Shown here: positions 59,284-64,000 of the stretch, piece after piece
Numbering within the stretch: position 1 is the first letter of the stretch
How the letters are laid out: each line of letters opens with the position of its first letter
Source: Allobosea thiooxidans
GTDB taxonomy: Bacteria > Pseudomonadota > Alphaproteobacteria > Rhizobiales > Beijerinckiaceae
Direction: 5' to 3'
DNA length: 64,000 nucleotides
Assembly (NCBI RefSeq): GCF_900168195.1
Contig: NZ_FUYX01000007.1
Location: forward strand, 62,001 to 126,000
Program-made: the position numbers and the translations under genes
Notes under the pieces: generated by a model
The model's input: only the letters and a program-made list of their open reading frames with translations
What the model was told of the DNA's origin: nothing
The model's database searches: none

Positions 59284-59738
59284 GGCAGCACCTTGATGAT
59301 GACTTCGATCTCGACCGTCATGTTGTTGGGCAGCGAGCCCATGCCGACGGCAGAGCGGGCATGGCGGCCGCGCTCGCCCAGAACCGCGACGAAGAGGTCG
59401 GAGCAGCCATTGATGACCTTGGGCTGGTCGGCGAAGTCCGGCACGCCGTTGACCATGCCGAGCAGCTTGACCACCTCGACCTTGTCGAGCGAGCCGACGG
59501 CCTTCTTCATCGCCGCGAGCAGCCCGAGACCGGTCTGCTTGGCATGCTCGTAAGCTTCCTCGATGGTCACGTCCTTGCCGACCTTGCCGGTCGGATAGGT
59601 GCCGTCGGCCCGCTTCGGCCCCTGGCCGGAGAGGTAGACCATGTCGCCCACCTGCTTGAAGCTGACATAGGTCGCGACCGGCGTCGGCACCTCCGGCAGC
59701 GTCAGTCCCAGTTCCTTCAGCCTGTCCTCGGCGCTCAT
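59280..59738 (-). CDS. RidA-family enamine/imine deaminase
   Basis: This 152-residue protein starts at the ATG at 59738 with AGAGGA ahead of it. The RidA fold is shown by VYLSGQGPKRADGTYP, LGMVNGVPDFADQP and the arginine in GRHARSAVGMGSLP. At 152 residues it is longer than E. coli RidA (128) and belongs to another Rid subgroup. RidA proteins hydrolyse reactive enamines and imines from PLP lyases. The 4-bp overlap with the DSD1-like gene supports a direct functional link. Confidence 0.92.
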   Translation of the reverse strand: MSAEDRLKELGLTLPEVPTPVATYVSFKQVGDMVYLSGQGPKRADGTYPTGKVGKDVTIEEAYEHAKQTGLGLLAAMKKAVGSLDKVEVVKLLGMVNGVPDFADQPKVINGCSDLFVAVLGERGRHARSAVGMGSLPNNMTVEIEVIIKVLP

Positions 59739-59789
59739 GGCATTCCTCTCTTCGCTTGCCGCCGGCGTCTGTCGCACCGGCGCTTCCGA

Positions 59790-60299
59790 TCAAACCTGCA
59801 GATCGCGGCGCATATAGCGGGCCGCATCGTCGTAGCTCGCGAGCTTGCGAGCAAGGGCGGGATCGTCGATCTCGCGGAAGCCCTGGCGCTGCCAGAAGCC
59901 CGTCGAATCGTTGACCGCGACCAGAGCGAGGCTGGCATAGCCCGCCTGCACCGCAAGGCGCGCGATCTCGGCGACGATCCGCCCCGCAGCCCCGCCGCCC
60001 CGGCCCGAGGGCAGGAGCGCGAGGTCGTGGACATACCAGTTGCGCGTGTCCGGCGGGATCGCACCGAGCAGCGAGTTCAGCGCTGGGACCACCCCGGCCG
60101 GCCAGGGATGGCTGACGAGGTAGCCGACGAGATCGCCGCGCGCGCCTGCGAGCACATGGCAGCCTTCCGGCGCCAGCCGCAGCCGCTCCGCGAACACCGC
60201 CTCGTCCTCGGGGTAGTCCGGATGGACCACGGCCGCGATCGCCATCACGGCCGCCAGATCGGCCGGCGCCATGCGGCGCCAGCCCGCTTCAACCGACAT
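59790..60299 (-). CDS. GNAT-family N-acetyltransferase
   Basis: This 169-residue protein has the GNAT acetyl-CoA site in LLPSGRGGGAAGRIV (Q/RxxGxG/A variant RGGGAAG) and the late beta-strand NDSTGFWQRQGFREI. The substrate is not readable. In an operon for D-amino-acid derivatives it could N-acetylate D-amino acids or amines for detoxification. It lies 6 bp after the amidohydrolase gene and 51 bp before ridA. Confidence 0.88.
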   Translation of the reverse strand: MSVEAGWRRMAPADLAAVMAIAAVVHPDYPEDEAVFAERLRLAPEGCHVLAGARGDLVGYLVSHPWPAGVVPALNSLLGAIPPDTRNWYVHDLALLPSGRGGGAAGRIVAEIARLAVQAGYASLALVAVNDSTGFWQRQGFREIDDPALARKLASYDDAARYMRRDLQV

Positions 60300-60305
60300 G
60301 ATCGC

Positions 60306-61469
60306 CTACGCGGAGACCTTCGGGAACTTGCTGGTCCGCTTCGGGTGCCACCACTTGCCCTTCAGCACGACGCCCTCGGAGGCGATCTTCTTGTCGCCCA
60401 TCAGGTGCTCGCCGACGACGTCGACATAGTCGAACTTGCCTTCCTTGACGGTCAGGATCGTCGCGTCGCCGAGCGAGCCGACCTTGAGCGAGCCGTATTC
60501 CGGGCGCTTCAGCGCCATGGCGGCGTTCACGGTCGAGGCGGCGACGACGTTGTTCAGGCTCATGCCCATGCAGAGGAACTTCGACATGGTGGTGACCTGG
60601 TCATAGGCCGGGCCGTCGATGCAGAGCTTGTGCACGTCCGAGGAGATCACGTCCGGCTCGAAGCCGTTGGCCAGCATGGCGCGGGTCGTCTTGAAGGAGA
60701 ACGAGCCCTTGCCGTGGCCGATGTCGAAGATGACGCCGCGCTTGCGGGCGGCGAGCACCTCGGGCTTCACCGTGCCCTGCGCCGTCGCGGGAGCGTTCGG
60801 GAAAGGGCGGAAGGCGTGGGTCAGCACGTCGCCCGGCCGCAGCATGCCGATGACTTCCTCATAGGACGGCGGCGGATGGTCGATATGGCACATCAGCGGC
60901 ATGCCGACCTCGTTGGCGACCTGCAGCGCGATGTTGAGCGGCACGGTGCCCGAAGTGCCCGACGCATGCAGGCCGACGCGGACCTTGATGCCGACGATGT
61001 AGTCGCGGTTCTTGTCAGCGACCTCGACGCAGTCGATCGGGTTCATCAGGCGTAGATCGCCGCTCTCGCCGACCATGACGCGGTGGTCGAAGCCGTAGAT
61101 GCCGGCATGCGAGACATGGAGATAGGCGAGGATGCGCGCCTGGCTCGGCTCGATGACGTGCTTGCGGAAACCCGCCCAGTTGCCGGGGCCAGCCGAACCG
61201 GTATCGACCGAGGTGGTGACGCCCGAGACGCGGCAGAACTCGTCGGCGTCGATGCCGAGCGAGGTGCCGCCCCAGTAGACATGGGTGTGCAGGTCGATCA
61301 GGCCGGGGGTGACGATGTAGCCGGAGACGTCACGGATCTCCTTGGCGCCCTTCAGGTCCTTGCCGAAGCCGGACACCTTTCCGTCCGTGAAGGCCACGTC
61401 GAGCACGCCGTCGTGCTTCTGCGACGGGTCGATGACGCGGCCGCCCTTCAGGATGAGATCGTGAGTCAT
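60306..61469 (-). CDS. COG3964 amidohydrolase/deacetylase-family metallohydrolase
   Basis: This 387-residue protein begins with the cyclic-amidohydrolase small beta-domain (HDLILKGGRVIDPSQKHDG). The metal site is DLHTHVYWGG, a carboxylated-lysine candidate is IVGIKVRVG, histidines appear in MCHIDHPP and IGHGKGSF, and the aspartate in ISSDVHKL. COG3964 proteins were first annotated as dihydroorotases. Agrobacterium Atu3266 from this group hydrolyses acylated hydroxy acids such as acetyl-(R)-mandelate. The true substrate here may be an N- or O-acylated compound. It is 19 bp downstream of the carbamoylase gene. Confidence 0.9.
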   Translation of the reverse strand: MTHDLILKGGRVIDPSQKHDGVLDVAFTDGKVSGFGKDLKGAKEIRDVSGYIVTPGLIDLHTHVYWGGTSLGIDADEFCRVSGVTTSVDTGSAGPGNWAGFRKHVIEPSQARILAYLHVSHAGIYGFDHRVMVGESGDLRLMNPIDCVEVADKNRDYIVGIKVRVGLHASGTSGTVPLNIALQVANEVGMPLMCHIDHPPPSYEEVIGMLRPGDVLTHAFRPFPNAPATAQGTVKPEVLAARKRGVIFDIGHGKGSFSFKTTRAMLANGFEPDVISSDVHKLCIDGPAYDQVTTMSKFLCMGMSLNNVVAASTVNAAMALKRPEYGSLKVGSLGDATILTVKEGKFDYVDVVGEHLMGDKKIASEGVVLKGKWWHPKRTSKFPKVSA

Positions 61470-61488
61470 TGTAGTCCTCTGGGGGTGA

Positions 61489-62424
61489 TCAAACCGGGGA
61501 GACGGCGCCCTTGCGCTCGACGATCAGGCCGTAGGCCTGGGGCTCGCGATGCCTGGCGAAATTGAAGGTGGAGTCCTTATAGCTCTTTCCCAGGTCCATG
61601 TCGCAACGGGCGACGACGAGTTCGTCGCCCTCGGTCACGGCCTGCGCCACGACCTCGCCGGTCGGCGCGATGATGCAGGAGCCGCCGATCTGGTCGACGC
61701 CGGCCTCGAGCCCCGCCTTGGCGACGCCGACGACCCAGGTGGCGTTCTGGTAGGCACCGGCCTGCATCACGAGCTGGTTGTGGAAATTGCCGAGCCGGTC
61801 ATGGTCCGGCGCCGGCGGATTGTGCTTGGGCGTATTGTAGCCGAGCACGATCAGCTCGACGTCCTGCAGGCCCATCGCGCGGTAGCTCTCGGGCCAGCGG
61901 CGATCGTTGCAGATCATCATGCCGATATTGGCGTCCATCGTCCGCCAGACCGGCCAGCCGAGCTCGCCGGTCTCGAAATAGCGCTTCTCGAGATTCTGGA
62001 AGGGCGCGGCGGGGCGGTGCTCCGGGTGGCCCGGCAGATGGATCTTGCGATACTTGCCGACGATCGTGCCTGACTTGTCGACCAGGATCGCGGTGTTGAA
62101 GCGGCGCTTGCGGCCTTCCTCGAAGGCGAGCTCGCAATAACCGAGATGGAAGCCGACACCGAGACGCTTGCTCTCCTCGAACAGCGGCGCCGTCTCGTTG
62201 GAGGGCATCGCCGTCTCGAAATGGCTGTCGATCTCGGCCTCGTCGTCGATCCACCAATGCGGGAAGAAGGCCGTGAGGGCCGCCTCCGGATAAACGACGA
62301 GATCGGCGCCATGCCCCTTCGCCTGCCGCATCAGCTCGACCATGCGGGCAACGGCCGAGGCCCGGCTTTCATCGCGCTGGATCGGACCGAGCTGGGCAGC
62401 GGCAACGGTGAGGATGCGGGTCAC
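61489..62424 (-). CDS. N-carbamoyl-D-amino-acid hydrolase
   Basis: This 311-residue nitrilase-superfamily enzyme starts at the GTG at 62424, with GGAG six bases upstream. With that start the catalytic triad is E47, K127 and C172, which is the same numbering as in the Agrobacterium D-carbamoylase. Neighbouring blocks also match (FNTAILVDKSG, YRKIHLPGHPE, ICNDRRWPE, PAPDHDRLGNFHN). It cleaves N-carbamoyl-D-amino acids to D-amino acids, CO2 and ammonia, the last step of D-hydantoin use. No hydantoinase is visible, although one may lie beyond the window. A hairpin (62475-62495) separates it from the permease genes. Confidence 0.94.
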   Translation of the reverse strand: MTRILTVAAAQLGPIQRDESRASAVARMVELMRQAKGHGADLVVYPEAALTAFFPHWWIDDEAEIDSHFETAMPSNETAPLFEESKRLGVGFHLGYCELAFEEGRKRRFNTAILVDKSGTIVGKYRKIHLPGHPEHRPAAPFQNLEKRYFETGELGWPVWRTMDANIGMMICNDRRWPESYRAMGLQDVELIVLGYNTPKHNPPAPDHDRLGNFHNQLVMQAGAYQNATWVVGVAKAGLEAGVDQIGGSCIIAPTGEVVAQAVTEGDELVVARCDMDLGKSYKDSTFNFARHREPQAYGLIVERKGAVSPV

Positions 62425-62474
62425 GTCAGGCTCCGGATACAGATCACCCTGAGAGCAAGGCTTTGAGGGATGGG

Positions 62475-62495
62475 GCCGGCGCGTCAAGCGCCGGC
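62475..62495 (-). terminator. Intra-operon hairpin
   Basis: A perfect 8-bp stem, GCCGGCGC/GCGCCGGC, with a GTCAA loop lies in the 112 bp between the DppC-type permease gene and the carbamoylase gene. It has no T-run on the minus strand. It may act as a processing or partial termination site that lowers or separates expression of the enzyme genes. Confidence 0.5.
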
Positions 62496-62536
62496 AATGG
62501 ATGGCGTGGGTTGCTTCGGCGGCAGGACGGCCTTGT

Positions 62537-63445
62537 TCACAGGCTCTTGGCGAGGCGCGGGTCGAGCGAATCGCGCAGGCCGTCGCCGAGCAGATTGACC
62601 GCCAGCACGGTGAGCGAGAGGAACACCGCCGGGAATAGGATGATGTGCGGCCGCACCTGCCAGAGCGCCCTGCCCTCGGCCATGATGTTGCCCCAGGAGG
62701 GGGTCGCCGGCGGCACGCCCGCTCCGATGAAGGAGAGGATCGCTTCGACGATCATGGCGGAGGCGCAGATATAGGTCGCCTGCACGCTCATCGGCGCGAA
62801 GGTGTTGGGCAGGATGTGGCGCCAGATGATGCGCGGGACGCGCGCACCGTTCGCCACCGCCGCCTCGACATAGGGCTGCTCGCGCAGGCTGAGCACGACA
62901 CCGCGCACGAGGCGCGCCACGCGCGGGATCTCGGCGATGGTGATGGCGATGATGACGTTCTCGATCGAGCCGCGGGTCAGCGCCATCAGGGCGATGGCAA
63001 GCAGGATCGGCGGGATCGACATCATGCCGTCGATGATGCGCATGATGACGCCGTCGGCCCAGCGGATGAAGCCGGCGAAGAGGCCGATGGCGAGACCGAC
63101 CACCGAGGACAGGATCGCGACGCTGAAGCCGACCAGCAGCGAGACGCGCGCGCCGTAGATGACGCGGGAATAGATGTCCCGCCCCAGCATGTCGGTGCCG
63201 AACCAGTAGAGCTCGGAGGGCACGCGGGTGCGCCGCGACGGTGCGATCGCGGTGGGATCGACGGTGCCGAGCAGCGGGGCGAAGATGCCGATCAACGCCA
63301 TCACCACGAGCAGACCGCCGCCGATCGCGACGGAAGGGTGCCGGCGCAGGTAGCGGCGGAAGCGGGCGGCAGAGCCGAGCGGCGCGGAAGCGGCCTGCTC
63401 CGCACCGGGGGCGGCGGACGCCGCGACGGAAGGCTGAGCAGTCAA
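62537..63445 (-). CDS. Peptide-type ABC permease, DppC type, TTG start
   Basis: This 302-residue membrane protein most likely starts at TTG 63445, inside a TTGA overlap with the stop of the preceding permease gene; no ATG or GTG fits the family N-terminus. After an Ala-rich lead, six membrane segments follow. Typical motifs are ELYWFGTDMLGRDIYSRVIY, the coupling helix PYVEAAVANGARVPRI and VEAILSFIGAGVPPATPSWG. It pairs with the DppB-type gene upstream. Context with carbamoylase and D-amino-acid enzymes predicts import of D-amino-acid derivatives or peptides. Confidence 0.9.
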   Translation of the reverse strand: MTAQPSVAASAAPGAEQAASAPLGSAARFRRYLRRHPSVAIGGGLLVVMALIGIFAPLLGTVDPTAIAPSRRTRVPSELYWFGTDMLGRDIYSRVIYGARVSLLVGFSVAILSSVVGLAIGLFAGFIRWADGVIMRIIDGMMSIPPILLAIALMALTRGSIENVIIAITIAEIPRVARLVRGVVLSLREQPYVEAAVANGARVPRIIWRHILPNTFAPMSVQATYICASAMIVEAILSFIGAGVPPATPSWGNIMAEGRALWQVRPHIILFPAVFLSLTVLAVNLLGDGLRDSLDPRLAKSL

Positions 63446-64000
63446 TAGCGGATCCTCGGGTCGACGAGGGTATAGGTCAGGTCGATCAGCAGGTTCACGA
63501 GCACGTAGACCATGCTGAACATCAGGACGACGCCCTGGATGACGGGATAGTCGCGCCGCAGGATCGCATCGACGGTGAGCCGGCCGAGGCCGGGGATGGC
63601 GAAGACGCTCTCGGTGACCACGGCGCCGCCGATCAGCAGCGCGATGCCGATGCCGATGATGGTGACGATGGGCACCGCCGCGTTCTTGAGCGAGTGGAGG
63701 AAGAGCACGTCCTTCTGCGACACGCCCTTGGCCTGGGCGGTGCGGACATAGTCCTGCTGCAGAACCTCGAGCATGGTCGCGCGGGTAATCCGGGCGATCA
63801 GCGCGATATAGACGAGGCCGAGCGTGACGGAGGGCAGGATGAGATTCTTCAGCCAGGGCCAGAAGCCCTGCGCGATCGGCGTATAGCCCTGCACCGGCAG
63901 CCAATCGAGCTTCAGCGCGAACACCCAAGCGAGCAGATAGCCGACGACGAAGACCGGGACCGAGAAGCCGAAGACTGCAAAGGCCATCGCGCTCTTGTCG
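63442..64000 (-). CDS. Peptide-type ABC permease, DppB type (5' end beyond the window)
   Basis: The last 186 residues of a DppB-type permease are present; the frame is open through base 64000, so the true start lies outside. Visible features are three or four membrane segments, the coupling segment DYVRTAQAKGVSQKDVLF, and IPGLGRLTVDAILRRDYPVIQG. Its stop codon lies inside the start of the DppC-type gene. The binding-protein and ATPase genes are probably further upstream. Confidence 0.92.
   Translation of the reverse strand, partial: DKSAMAFAVFGFSVPVFVVGYLLAWVFALKLDWLPVQGYTPIAQGFWPWLKNLILPSVTLGLVYIALIARITRATMLEVLQQDYVRTAQAKGVSQKDVLFLHSLKNAAVPIVTIIGIGIALLIGGAVVTESVFAIPGLGRLTVDAILRRDYPVIQGVVLMFSMVYVLVNLLIDLTYTLVDPRIRY

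Noticed and set aside
60306-61469. Dihydroorotase of pyrimidine synthesis
   Set aside because: The COG3964 group was misannotated as dihydroorotase, no other pyrimidine gene is near, and the context is D-amino-acid derivative breakdown.

Overview
The window is 64 kb of GC-rich DNA from one bacterial chromosome. Coding density is high, operons are tight with many 1-17 bp overlaps, and strand changes are frequent. It looks like an alphaproteobacterium of the order Hyphomicrobiales (Rhizobiales). The reasons are a giant GPR/RgsE-like polar-growth protein, a Rhizobium etli-type asparaginase, a TIGR03808-type Tat-exported repeat protein, an alphaproteobacterial HU protein, a STAS-fused MlaE, and dispersed palindromes of a kind I recall from Bosea, Methylobacterium and Bradyrhizobium relatives. 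A Bosea-like genus is my best guess, but this is inference. I saw no rRNA, tRNA, CRISPR array, transposase, prophage or plasmid gene.

Layout. 1-9 kb: a PLP-dependent trans-sulfuration-type lyase divergent from an Lrp regulator; two paralogous alpha/beta-hydrolase lipoproteins; MeaB; the TIGR03808 protein; asparaginase; a kynurenine-formamidase-like esterase; a stand-alone Lrp ligand-binding domain. 9-15.4 kb: malic enzyme MaeB, a secreted hydrolase, an oligopeptide-binding protein and a D-amino-acid transaminase. 15.5-26.5 kb: a purine block with guanine deaminase divergent from xdhA-xdhB-xdhC, which runs into a four-gene BMP-type nucleobase/nucleoside ABC importer. 26.8-30.3 kb: HU, a CoxE-like VWA protein with a membrane partner, a universal stress protein, a ferredoxin and a single-domain Hpt protein. 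30.6-36.5 kb: the 1991-residue GPR/RgsE-like protein. 36.6-42.5 kb: a small DnaB/RecA-fold ATPase, an Mla/Pqi hybrid lipid transporter and a conserved helical protein.

42.5-51 kb: a NitT/TauT-type importer divergent from a creatininase-family amidohydrolase; soxR divergent from an FMN reductase with a clear SoxR-type promoter between them; a metallo-hydrolase; malonyl-CoA decarboxylase; an OtnK-like kinase. 51-57.3 kb: a peptide importer with a gamma-glutamyltransferase-family protein and a DUF1028 protein. 57.4-58 kb: an orphan VgrG-tip-like protein. 58.2-64 kb: a minus-strand operon with a Dpp-type importer, N-carbamoyl-D-amino-acid hydrolase, a COG3964 amidohydrolase, a GNAT acetyltransferase, RidA and a DSD1/D-threonine-aldolase-fold enzyme. 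It looks like an uptake and catabolic route for D-amino-acid derivatives.

Three themes stand out. (1) The giant protein has 54 uninterrupted, in-register 22-residue repeats, each two 11-residue units. (2) Palindromic elements that all begin GTCAT and end ATGAC sit at gene 3' ends, mostly at convergent junctions; one type occurs twice and folds on paper into a cloverleaf. (3) Several neighbouring operons combine importers with hydrolases for nitrogen compounds (purines, gamma-glutamyl peptides, D-amino-acid derivatives, amides), which fits a soil or plant-associated scavenger.
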